Both the position numbers and the translations under genes were made by a program. Of a stretch of 11,276 bases of DNA, positions 1 through 6,683 are shown piece after piece. Each line of letters begins with the position of its first letter. The first letter of the stretch is position 1. The stretch is from Candidatus Woesebacteria bacterium GW2011_GWA1_41_7 (GTDB taxonomy: Bacteria > Patescibacteriota > Microgenomatia > UBA8517), in assembly GCA_000997405.1 (NCBI GenBank), contig LCBU01000008.1, positions 1 through 11,276 on the forward strand, read 5' to 3'. The notes under the pieces were generated by a model. It saw only the letters and a list, made by a program, of their open reading frames with translations. It ran no database searches and was not told the origin of the DNA.

Positions 1-1
1 G

Positions 2-739
2 TTCATCCTGATAATTTTACTTTTGGGAACTACTGTATTCTTTTTCTATCAAAATTCCCAACTTAAAAAACAAGTTGCGCTGCTTCCAACCCCATCCCCA
101 ATTGCTCTAGAAACCCCAAATCCAACTGCAGATTGGAAAATATATACAGATGCCGCCAATAGCATTACTTTAAAGTACCCTTCCAGTTGGATTTACGATG
201 CAAAAAGTAATAAACCAAATATATGGTTCTACCCTGATACGGCAGAGAACCGATCAGAAGCCATCCCAACATACCTATTTACCATTTCCCCAAGAGAGTC
301 TGACGCAAAAACAGGAAAAGATTTTGCTTTGGAAATAAAGAATGATTTGATTAGTCAAAACGTTGAAAATCCAGTCACGGTAATTTCCGAGGGAGTTAAG
401 ATAGTAGGCACTTACGAAGGATATCAAATCACAACCTCTCAACCAGAGCCGGTACCAACCCAACAGCCAAAAGTTCTTATCTCTCAAAGCATCTATCTAG
501 TCAAGGGTGGTTATCAAATGGTTTTATCCTACAGTGAATGGATTAATAAAGGTTCCACAACTTATTTTCCACAGCATGGTACAGAAGTGGATCAAATCCT
601 CTCCACTTTTACATTCATAGATGCTACAAATTCAGCAAGCCCGACACAAAAGGCCTGCACGCTTGAAGCCAAAATCTGTCCCGATGGAAGTAGTGTGGGA
701 AGAACCGGACCTAATTGTGAGTTTGCGCCGTGTCCATAA
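2..739 (+). CDS. Membrane-anchored exported protein, PsbP-like domain, Cys-rich tail (5' partial)
   Basis: The reading frame is open to the left edge, so the true start lies outside the window. A TTG at 23 is the first start-like codon but sits inside the hydrophobic segment (FILIILLLGTTVFFF), so it is unlikely to be the start. That segment looks like an N-terminal membrane anchor or uncleaved signal. A short Pro/Thr-rich linker (PTPSPIALETPNPT) follows, then a domain of about 150 residues with a YPSSW motif, a central QSIYLV strand and a closing QILSTFTF. This pattern resembles the PsbP-like fold seen in many small exported proteins. The last 27 residues form a separate Cys-rich tail ending CEFAPCP with four cysteines, probably a small disulfide-bonded module outside the cell. 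The stop TAA overlaps the next gene's ATG by one base (TAATG), so the two are probably co-translated. Function is unknown; the PsbP-like call is a pattern judgement. Confidence 0.75.
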   Translation, partial: FILIILLLGTTVFFFYQNSQLKKQVALLPTPSPIALETPNPTADWKIYTDAANSITLKYPSSWIYDAKSNKPNIWFYPDTAENRSEAIPTYLFTISPRESDAKTGKDFALEIKNDLISQNVENPVTVISEGVKIVGTYEGYQITTSQPEPVPTQQPKVLISQSIYLVKGGYQMVLSYSEWINKGSTTYFPQHGTEVDQILSTFTFIDATNSASPTQKACTLEAKICPDGSSVGRTGPNCEFAPCP

Positions 740-1290
740 TGAAACAAAAAGGATTTTTGGTAGTACTGGTTTTTATAGTTTTGGTATTCGCCGGATATTT
801 TGGATATAAATATTTTAATCCAATTCCTTCTCCGTCGCCTTCCCCTACATCCACCTTAACAACCAGTGCCGTTCCAACAGCAGAAGCAATCATCACCAGC
901 GTTGGCACTGTATCCGGAAAGCTTTGTTACCCTTCTAGTTTCTTGCCTCCGGGAGAAATAGTAGCCAAAGAGTTGGATTCGGGCAAAACTTACACCCAAA
1001 CTTACGAAGGAACTTTCAATGGTGGAGGTTTAACTTATTCTTTTGAGTTGCCTGTGGACACGTATCATATCAGATACCAAGCACACGCCAGCACCAAGGA
1101 CACAAGCATATTTACCTCGGGTTATTATGATGAATGTGCCAAAACAATGCATACCAACGAGTGCACCCCGGACAGTGGACACATAAACATACCTGTTACA
1201 ATCAAGGTGGGTGAGGAAATTACAAATGTAGATTTGTGTGATTTCTACTATAATCCAACCCAAGAGCAAACATTGAATAAATCTTTCTAA
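739..1290 (+). CDS. Membrane-anchored exported protein, hypothetical
   Basis: This 183-residue protein starts at ATG 739, which shares one base with the upstream TAA. A GTG at 730 is in frame but the coupled ATG is the better start. Residues 1-25 (MKQKGFLVVLVFIVLVF...) are a Lys-led hydrophobic signal anchor. A PSPSPSPTSTL linker follows, then an extracellular domain of about 130 residues beginning GTVSGKLCYPSSFLPPGEIVAKEL. That region resembles a carboxypeptidase-regulatory or transthyretin-like beta-sandwich, where short strands and a GTV-G start are usual. Four cysteines lie in the ectodomain after the first CYPSS (DECAK, NECTP, VDLCD), so disulfides are plausible. The protein pairs with the preceding anchored protein and probably shares its location at the cell surface. 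No catalytic motif was seen. The fold assignment is tentative. Confidence 0.75.
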   Translation: MKQKGFLVVLVFIVLVFAGYFGYKYFNPIPSPSPSPTSTLTTSAVPTAEAIITSVGTVSGKLCYPSSFLPPGEIVAKELDSGKTYTQTYEGTFNGGGLTYSFELPVDTYHIRYQAHASTKDTSIFTSGYYDECAKTMHTNECTPDSGHINIPVTIKVGEEITNVDLCDFYYNPTQEQTLNKSF

Positions 1291-1297
1291 TCGTAAC

Positions 1298-2251
1298 TCA
1301 GGAGTTTTTACGGATAATTACTTTTTTAACCGCTTCAATAATATTTTCTTTTGTTAAGCCAAACTTTTTCCAGAGTTCCTGATAAGTTTTAGCAGATTCT
1401 CCAAAGGAATCCTTAACCCCCACAAACTCCATCGGAACTTGATGTCCTTGTACTACAACTTCGGAAACCGCAGACCCCAATCCCCCCATTACCTGATGTT
1501 CTTCAACCGTAACTATGGCGTCGCAGATTCTTGCTGCGTTTGTAATTGCAATGTCGTCGATCGGTTTAATTGTGTGGTTATTTATAACCATGACTTCTAT
1601 GCCGACATCCTTTAATTCCTCTGCTGCTACCAGGGCTTCTGAAAGAATCGGTCCGCAGCCGATTATGGCCACCTGTGGATCTCTGCCCTCCCTTAAAATA
1701 TTCGCTTTCCCTATTTCAAACTTTGAATTTTCATTTGTAATAACCGGGGAATCCTGTCTTGCTAATCTTAAATAGGATGGTTTGCCGTTTTCGGCGATCG
1801 CAAAAGTTGCTTTTTTGGCCTCGTAATAATCCGCAGGAACCTCAGTAATCATATTGGGAATTACACGCATAAGTGCGATGTCTTCCAAACTTTGGTGTGT
1901 TGCTCCGTACATTGAGGCACCAAAACCGGCATGAGCCCCAATTATTTTGATTGGTAAATTACTAAGTGCCGCAGTAACTTTTATTTGTTCAAAAGTTCGC
2001 CCCGGAGAAAAAACTGCATACGAGGTTGTAAATGGAATTTTTCCCGCCTCAGCCATGCCGGCCGCAACAGTTACAAGTGCCTGCTCGGCAACTCCCACCT
2101 GGAAAAATCTCCCAGGGTACTTTTCAGCAAATTCCTTTACCCTGGTCGAGTCGGCCAAATCCGCCGTCAGAACAACAACATTTTTATTTTTCTCCCCCAA
2201 TTCAACCAGTGCTTCGCCGAATCCGTCACGCATTGATTTTAAATCCGTCAT
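1298..2251 (-). CDS. tkt: Transketolase, C-terminal half (split enzyme)
   Basis: This 317-residue subunit carries the pyrimidine-binding and C-terminal domains of transketolase, a ThDP enzyme that moves two-carbon ketol units between sugar phosphates in the non-oxidative pentose phosphate pathway. The pyrimidine-binding domain runs over about residues 1-165. It holds the VGVAEQ motif, whose Glu56 corresponds to the glutamate that activates the ThDP aminopyrimidine, and GATHQSLED (His119) from the substrate site. The C-terminal domain spans about residues 190-317. Its ATG lies in an ATGA overlap with the stop of the N-terminal half. A strong Shine-Dalgarno GGAGGA (2258-2263) sits 6 nt before it, so translation is coupled and independently primed. 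The stop is TGA. Separate N and C subunits of this size are known in archaea and many bacteria. DXP synthase is a related family, but the partner subunit fits transketolase. Confidence 0.93.
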   Translation of the reverse strand: MTDLKSMRDGFGEALVELGEKNKNVVVLTADLADSTRVKEFAEKYPGRFFQVGVAEQALVTVAAGMAEAGKIPFTTSYAVFSPGRTFEQIKVTAALSNLPIKIIGAHAGFGASMYGATHQSLEDIALMRVIPNMITEVPADYYEAKKATFAIAENGKPSYLRLARQDSPVITNENSKFEIGKANILREGRDPQVAIIGCGPILSEALVAAEELKDVGIEVMVINNHTIKPIDDIAITNAARICDAIVTVEEHQVMGGLGSAVSEVVVQGHQVPMEFVGVKDSFGESAKTYQELWKKFGLTKENIIEAVKKVIIRKNS

Positions 2252-3036
2252 CTTAGTTCCTCCATTGCCTTATTAAATTCCTCATCGTTTGGTGCTTTAG
2301 CATGCCAATCGGGATTACCTTCCATAAAAGAGACTCCTTTTCCGAATATTGTCTTTGCAAGAATCACGCTTGGTTTGTCTTTGCCGGTTTTTGCCTCTTC
2401 AACCGCTCTCCGGATCTCACTGAAATTGTGTCCGTCTATTTCAATGACATTCCAACCTGAAGCTTCATATTTCTCCTTTAAGTTTCCCAGGGGCATTATT
2501 TCTTCAACGGTTCCTTCAATTTGAATCCCGTTTTTATCAACTATTTGAATCAAATTTGAGAGTTTATATTTCGCCGCAAAATTGACAGCTTCCCAATGAT
2601 TTCCCTCATCGTGTTCCCCATCGCTTGTCATACAGTAGATAAATCCTTCTTTTGAATCCATTTTCATAGAGGCGGCATATCCTGCAGCTTGAGCAAGCCC
2701 AAGTCCCAAGGGACCGGAAGTATTTTCAATGCCATCCAGTCTTGTACGCTCGGGGTGACCCTGAAGAACGGAGCCTAATTCCGTATATGTTGAAAGTAAA
2801 CTTTTCTCGATAATTCCCTTCTCCGCCATAACGGCATAGAGCCCAGGGCAAATGTGTCCGTTTGATAAAAAGAATCGATCATCTGTCCCCAAAATGTCAA
2901 AATAAAGTGCGGTCAATATTTCAACAGCAGAAAGCGACCCTCCGGGGTGTCCCGACCCTGCTTTATAAATCATATTAAGAATCTCTTTTCTTACCTGAAG
3001 CGAAATCTTTACCAGTTCGTCATTCGTTTGTGGCAT
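2248..3036 (-). CDS. tkt: Transketolase, N-terminal half (split enzyme)
   Basis: This 262-residue subunit is the ThDP diphosphate-binding domain of transketolase. Residues 27-34 read GSGHPGGS, the conserved substrate and ThDP loop. Residues 138-141 SDGE plus Asn169 in DKNG form the metal/diphosphate motif; the first Gly of the usual GDG is Ser here, a change I recall from other split transketolases. His61, in the SNGH motif, and His93, in LQGHPE, match expected active-site positions. The final region GKGVSFMEGNPDWHAKAPN is also diagnostic. It starts 6 nt after the stop of the LOG-family gene, without a clear Shine-Dalgarno, and overlaps the C-half by 4 bp. It should assemble with the downstream subunit into a working enzyme. 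Length matches N-subunits of split transketolases. Confidence 0.93.
   Translation of the reverse strand: MPQTNDELVKISLQVRKEILNMIYKAGSGHPGGSLSAVEILTALYFDILGTDDRFFLSNGHICPGLYAVMAEKGIIEKSLLSTYTELGSVLQGHPERTRLDGIENTSGPLGLGLAQAAGYAASMKMDSKEGFIYCMTSDGEHDEGNHWEAVNFAAKYKLSNLIQIVDKNGIQIEGTVEEIMPLGNLKEKYEASGWNVIEIDGHNFSEIRRAVEEAKTGKDKPSVILAKTIFGKGVSFMEGNPDWHAKAPNDEEFNKAMEELR
2258..2263 (-). promoter_or_regulatory. Shine-Dalgarno site of the transketolase C-half
   Basis: On the minus strand GGAGGA lies 6 nt before the ATG at 2251, inside the last codons of the N-terminal half. It shows that this organism uses canonical ribosome binding sites within operons, in contrast to the near-leaderless starts proposed elsewhere in the window. 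Confidence 0.8.
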
Positions 3037-3042
3037 AACTGA

Positions 3043-3684
3043 TTAAACTTTAAAGGCTTGATCTAAGTGTCCATCGCCGTCTTTTGAGTGATCCCTCTCA
3101 GAAATTCTTTTTTCAAATCTGTCTATGGCGTTTAGCACCTCGTCTTTTGTTGAACAAATTTCAAAAACACTCATCTCGGTACTATCAATGTTCATGTGTT
3201 TTCTAAAAGTATCCAGAATTTCTGCCCAAAAGTGCCCGTAAAGAATTATTGGTTTGTGATGCCCAAAATATAACTTCGCCAAAACCCAGGCAGTCCCAAA
3301 TTCCGATACTGTTCCGCTTCCGCCTTTGAAAATTATAAAAACATCTCCATATTCAAGAAGTTTAAACATGCGGTCAATATAGTTTGTTGTTACAACTTCG
3401 GTATCAGTTACATTTTTTATGTAACGCCCTTCATATCCCACCGCCCCAACCGGATCAAAAGTAATAGAAATTGTTTTTCCTCCTCCTTTTCTTGCTCCGC
3501 TTGTTGCCGCCTCCATTACCCCGGGTCCTCCACCGTCAACTATCACGAACCCTTTTTTTGCCAAAGCTTCCGCGACATCAAATGCTTGAATATAGGTTTC
3601 ATCAGCTTCGGAGATATTAGCATCCCCAAAAAATGCAATATTTTTAATAAATCTTTTACCGGAATATTTATTTAATTCTTCCAT
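3043..3684 (-). CDS. LOG / lysine-decarboxylase-like family protein
   Basis: This 213-residue Rossmann-like protein belongs to the LOG/TIGR00725-type nucleotide-processing superfamily. Visible motifs are GGGPGVMEAA (residues 51-60), Asp104-Arg105 in IDRMFKLL, and KGGSGTVSEFG (120-130). The last is the variant of the PGGxGTxxE signature, with Lys in place of Pro and the catalytic Glu128 kept. Characterised LOG proteins release ribose-5-phosphate from nucleoside monophosphates; whether this one does is an inference. The frame is open upstream to 3858, but those 58 residues overlap the 3' end of gap and are low-complexity, so I place the start at ATG 3684, 16 nt after the gap stop. The tail after about residue 195 is polar and probably disordered. 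It sits between gap and transketolase, which could link nucleotide salvage to pentose phosphate supply. The older label 'lysine decarboxylase' would be misleading. Confidence 0.85.
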   Translation of the reverse strand: MEELNKYSGKRFIKNIAFFGDANISEADETYIQAFDVAEALAKKGFVIVDGGGPGVMEAATSGARKGGGKTISITFDPVGAVGYEGRYIKNVTDTEVVTTNYIDRMFKLLEYGDVFIIFKGGSGTVSEFGTAWVLAKLYFGHHKPIILYGHFWAEILDTFRKHMNIDSTEMSVFEICSTKDEVLNAIDRFEKRISERDHSKDGDGHLDQAFKV

Positions 3685-3700
3685 ATAACAAAGAACAGAG

Positions 3701-4813
3701 TTAACGGCTGGGGGCGTATGATAGAGAGATCGGGTCTGTGGGCGCCTTAGTACCCCCCAAAGTTCTTCCGACCCTGATGACCTGTTCGACCAAACGATTG
3801 GCATAACCCCATTCGTTGTCGTACCAGGCAAAAATCTTAACAAGATTTCCCGCAACAACCTGTGTTAAGCTAAGATCAATTATTGCCGACTCGCTTCGGC
3901 CTACAATATCAGTTGAAACCAAAGGTTCCTCAGTTGTGGCAATTATTCCCTTGTATATGGGATTTTTTGTGGCCGCTATAAACGCATTATTTACGTCTTC
4001 CACTGTAACGTCTTGTCCTAAAAGCATGGTAAAGTCGGTAATGGATCCCGTTGTTGTAGGAACCCTTAAACTCATTCCGTCAAAAAGTCCTTTCAGTTCC
4101 GGAATGGTTTCTGTCGTTGAAATCGCGGCACCGGTTGAGGTGGGAATAATATTTTGAGCAGCCGCGCGTGCACGCCTTAAATCCTTATGAGAGGCGTCCT
4201 GCAAATTTTGATCATCTGTATAACTATGAACGGTTGTCATCAAGGCCTTTTTAATACCGAACTTAGAATGCATAACGGACGCGACCGGTGCGACACAGTT
4301 GGTGGTGCAAGATGAATTAGAAATAATCTGAGGCATGTTATCGGTCTCGTTTACACCGATTATGTAGGTAGATACATTTCCGCCTTTTACGGGAGCTGAA
4401 ATGACAACTTTTTTAGCGCCGCCTATTGCGTGTTTTTTTGCATCCTCTTCTTTAGTAAATGCGCCGGTTGATTCAATAACCACATCAACTCCGTATTTTC
4501 CCCAGGGAATTTTGGCCGGATCCCTTTGAACGAGAATCGGAACAGTGATATTTCTTTCAGGAATCGAGATATCCCCTATCAAAGGATCTTCGTCCGTTGC
4601 CTCTTTAGGATCTTTGAGGTCTTTAGCATTAACTTTGTATTGGAATGCCCTATACATTGTGTCGTAATTAGTTAAGTGTGCCCAACCTGAAGCCGGCATG
4701 CTGCCTGAAGTATTGATCGCAGCAAACTGAATTTCGTCGGAGTGTTTTAGAACTCCGATTCTGAAAGCAATTCTCCCAATTCTCCCGAAACCATTTATAC
4801 CAATTTTGACCAT
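3701..4813 (-). CDS. gap: Glyceraldehyde-3-phosphate dehydrogenase
   Basis: This enzyme phosphorylates and oxidises glyceraldehyde-3-phosphate to 1,3-bisphosphoglycerate in the cytoplasm. Residues 5-13 (GINGFGRIG) are the dinucleotide-binding loop. SNSSCTTNC holds catalytic Cys169, and TTVHSYT holds His196. WYDNEWGYANR (330-340) is the family's C-terminal signature. At 370 residues it is longer than the usual 330-340. The excess lies in an acidic loop around residues 60-82 and a tail after about residue 350 (GGTKAPTDPISLSYAPSR). The residue after the second NAD-binding strand is Asn34-Thr35 (AINTSG), where strictly NAD-dependent enzymes have Asp; this can allow NADP(H). The substrate loop reads RVPTTTGSITD instead of the common VPTPxxSVxD. 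It is the first gene of the 4813-1298 operon and has its own divergent promoter. Confidence 0.96.
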   Translation of the reverse strand: MVKIGINGFGRIGRIAFRIGVLKHSDEIQFAAINTSGSMPASGWAHLTNYDTMYRAFQYKVNAKDLKDPKEATDEDPLIGDISIPERNITVPILVQRDPAKIPWGKYGVDVVIESTGAFTKEEDAKKHAIGGAKKVVISAPVKGGNVSTYIIGVNETDNMPQIISNSSCTTNCVAPVASVMHSKFGIKKALMTTVHSYTDDQNLQDASHKDLRRARAAAQNIIPTSTGAAISTTETIPELKGLFDGMSLRVPTTTGSITDFTMLLGQDVTVEDVNNAFIAATKNPIYKGIIATTEEPLVSTDIVGRSESAIIDLSLTQVVAGNLVKIFAWYDNEWGYANRLVEQVIRVGRTLGGTKAPTDPISLSYAPSR

Positions 4814-4820
4814 GTGAGCA

Positions 4821-4846
4821 GATTAAATTCATTATACAGTTTAATC
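4821..4846. promoter_or_regulatory. Inverted repeat over the gap -10 box, possible operator
   Basis: GATTAAA (4821-4827) and its exact complement TTTAATC (4840-4846) flank a 12-bp spacer that contains most of the gap -10 hexamer. The dyad spans 26 bp, a common size for a dimeric repressor site, and overlaps the transcription start. The arms are AT-rich, so chance is not excluded. Confidence 0.35.
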
Positions 4847-4859
4847 ACAAAATATTTAA
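4831..4859 (-). promoter_or_regulatory. Probable sigma70-type promoter of the gap operon
   Basis: On the minus strand a perfect TATAAT occupies 4836-4831. A weak -35 (TTAAAT, 4859-4854) lies 17 bp upstream, matching three of six consensus positions. The start point would be near 4824, giving a leader of about 11 nt with no Shine-Dalgarno before the gap ATG at 4813. Confidence 0.5.
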
Positions 4860-4883
4860 GAAGCTTTGGCCATAATATATAAT
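4855..4883 (+). promoter_or_regulatory. Probable promoter of the glycosyltransferase gene
   Basis: A perfect TATAAT lies at 4878-4883, with a second, weaker CATAAT at 4871-4876. The 17-bp-spaced -35 (TTTAAG, 4855-4860) is poor and shares bases with the divergent gap promoter. Using TATAAT, transcription would start near 4890, two bases before the ATG at 4892, giving a leaderless or near-leaderless mRNA. An AGGAG at 4886-4890 is only 1 nt from the ATG, too close for normal Shine-Dalgarno use. Confidence 0.45.
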
Positions 4884-4891
4884 GCAGGAGT

Positions 4892-5755
4892 ATGACAAGA
4901 ACTTTCTTCACCATTGTTATTCCTACGCTAAACGAGGAAAAGCGTCTTCCCACCCTATTAAGCGACTTAGAAAAACAAACTTTCAATGATTTCTCCGTCA
5001 TTGTTGTGGATGCAATGTCGAGCGACGCAACAATAAGGCTCGCCAGGCAGTGTCATACCAGGGTGGTTATTAGTAACAAAAAGAATGTTTCTTATCAGAG
5101 GAATCTGGGAGCCAAGCACTCTCAGTCAGAATGGACAGTCTTTATGGATGCCGACAACCGCATTCCAAAAGACTATTTGCAAAAAATAAAAGAGTACGTC
5201 GAGATATATAGTCCCGATATCCTGTCCTCATGGATAGTACCGGACAGCAGATTAAAAAAAGACAAAATTACAGCCACATTAATGAATATCTTTATGGAAA
5301 TAAACAAAAATGCCAGCAGGCCATACATATTGGAATCCATGATCTTTATAAAAACAAAAATATTTCAAACCCTGGGAGGATTTAATACCGATATTCCATG
5401 GGGAGAGGGTGAAGACATGCTGGGAAGAGCGCATAAAATGGGCTTCAAGTTTGAAATGTTAAGAGATCCAAAGTACACCTACTCTTTCCGCAGACTCAAA
5501 AAAATAGGAACTTTTAAAATGTTGCAAAAAATCTCGCAAATAGAAATTATAAAAATGGTTAAAGGTGACCTGACAAAAAACGATGCGCATTTTTTCTATC
5601 CAATGAACGGAGGAACTTTTTACAAAAACGGAGAGGAACCCAAAATGACTCTCCAAAAATTCATCTCAATCTTATTCCAAGACAAAGAGATCAGTAGTAA
5701 ATCTTTAAAGTCGTTTAAGAAGAACATCGATCCCTGGAAGAGTCTTTTTAGATAG
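4892..5755 (+). CDS. Family 2 glycosyltransferase (GT-A fold)
   Basis: This 287-residue enzyme is expected to move a sugar from a nucleotide-sugar donor to an acceptor in surface polysaccharide, glycolipid or glycoprotein synthesis. The N-terminus TIVIPTLNEEKRL (residues 7-19) is the GT2 signature. VVDAMSSDAT (38-47) binds the nucleotide, and MDADNR (85-90) contains the DxD-type metal site. GGFNTDIPWGEGEDMLGRA (162-180) supplies the ED acceptor-side motif. The last 100 residues are Lys-rich and less conserved; no clear membrane helix is seen, so membrane contact may be peripheral. The start is fixed by the immediate GT2 motif. It is the only plus-strand gene between the two metabolic operons, and its last 51 bp overlap the end of pgk on the other strand. 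The exact sugar and acceptor cannot be read from sequence. Confidence 0.88.
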   Translation: MTRTFFTIVIPTLNEEKRLPTLLSDLEKQTFNDFSVIVVDAMSSDATIRLARQCHTRVVISNKKNVSYQRNLGAKHSQSEWTVFMDADNRIPKDYLQKIKEYVEIYSPDILSSWIVPDSRLKKDKITATLMNIFMEINKNASRPYILESMIFIKTKIFQTLGGFNTDIPWGEGEDMLGRAHKMGFKFEMLRDPKYTYSFRRLKKIGTFKMLQKISQIEIIKMVKGDLTKNDAHFFYPMNGGTFYKNGEEPKMTLQKFISILFQDKEISSKSLKSFKKNIDPWKSLFR

Positions 5756-6682
5756 AAATTCGAGCATTGCTCCGCCTCCCACAGATACCCAATCAAATTT
5801 ATCTTTAAGTGAATACATGGAAAGAACAGAAAGACTGTCTCCACCACCAACCACTTTAAATGCCCCGCTCGCGGCAACGGCTTTAAATATCCTTTCGGTT
5901 CCTTGCCTGTGACCTTCATCCTCATAATGTCCCATGGGTCCGGCAAGTACCAAAGTACCCGCTTTTTCAATTTCACCCTCAAACTTCTCGATCGAATTTA
6001 GAGTAATATCTTCCTTATCCTGAATCAAATTGGCAATAATCACCTTGTCCTGACCATCCGCCTGTCTCACACTTTCCAAAGCAAGGTCTCCGTAATATTC
6101 AGGGAGCCTGCCACCAATAAGAATTTTGTCGGCAAGGGATTCCAAATTTTTTACATATTCCTTTTTGTCGTCTTTTGATCCGCCTACAACAAAAACAAGA
6201 GGCCTTACAGGATTTTCTAATACTTTACTTAAGTTTTCCGTTTCCTCAACAAACCTAATTCCAGCGGCATGTGGTAAAAGTTTTGCTAATTCCGTTATCG
6301 AAGCGGAATTTCTATGAGAAGTTGCGAAAGCTTCGTTGACGTAAACGTCCCCCTTTGAGGCAAGCTCTTTGGCATAAAGAACATCATTTGCTTCCTCTCC
6401 CGGATTAAATCTCAGGTTTTCCAACACTTCAAATTCAATACCTTGGGCAATTTTCCTCAACTCTTCCTCAACGGGCTTTATTTTCAATTCCTCCACTACT
6501 TTCCCACCGGGTCTTCCAAGATGTCCCATTATGATTATTTTTGAAGATTTTGAAGAGAGATAGGTAATTGTGGGCAAAAGGGCTTCGAGTCTGTAATTTT
6601 CACCAATATCGATATCCAAGTCAGCCCTGACAAGGACTCGTTTACCGGAAACATCAACATCGCTTACTTTGGGCAGATTCAT
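5705..6682 (-). CDS. pgk: Phosphoglycerate kinase, compact form
   Basis: PGK transfers phosphate from 1,3-bisphosphoglycerate to ADP, making ATP. Recognisable elements in order: RADLDID (Asp21; the usual Asn of RVDFNVP is Asp), Arg31, HLGRP (54-58), LENLRFNPGEE (Arg91), TSHRNS (121-126), GGSK (167-170), GPMG (248-251), GGGDS (279-283) and SVGGGAMLEFL (300-310). The protein is 325 residues against about 390-400 for typical bacterial PGK. The shortening lies in the N-domain loop between HLGRP and LENLRF, and in the middle of the C-domain, where the stretch carrying the usual GPKT motif is missing or replaced (DITLNSIEKF). The substrate residues remain, so an active enzyme is likely, but nucleotide contacts differ. 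It starts 1 bp after the rpiB stop with no clear Shine-Dalgarno. Its 3' end is authentic, because the C-terminal motif and terminal LPGIDVL are intact. Confidence 0.93.
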   Translation of the reverse strand: MNLPKVSDVDVSGKRVLVRADLDIDIGENYRLEALLPTITYLSSKSSKIIIMGHLGRPGGKVVEELKIKPVEEELRKIAQGIEFEVLENLRFNPGEEANDVLYAKELASKGDVYVNEAFATSHRNSASITELAKLLPHAAGIRFVEETENLSKVLENPVRPLVFVVGGSKDDKKEYVKNLESLADKILIGGRLPEYYGDLALESVRQADGQDKVIIANLIQDKEDITLNSIEKFEGEIEKAGTLVLAGPMGHYEDEGHRQGTERIFKAVAASGAFKVVGGGDSLSVLSMYSLKDKFDWVSVGGGAMLEFLSKKTLPGIDVLLKRL

Positions 6683-6683
6683 G

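Noticed and set aside
1295..1309. Terminator between the exported protein and transketolase
   Set aside because: AACT-CAGG-AGTT followed by TTT has only a 4-bp AT-rich stem, too weak to call.
2248..3036. Frameshift or sequencing error splitting one transketolase gene
   Set aside because: The halves join by an ATGA overlap with a strong Shine-Dalgarno before the second ATG, and both have sizes known for natural split transketolases.
3685..3858. 58-residue N-terminal extension of the LOG-family protein
   Set aside because: It overlaps the conserved 3' coding region of gap in another frame and precedes the usual start of the fold; ATG 3684 fits better.
5620..5982. Antisense open frame of 120 codons across pgk and the glycosyltransferase
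   Set aside because: It lies in another frame of two well-supported genes and has no recognisable motif or start signal.
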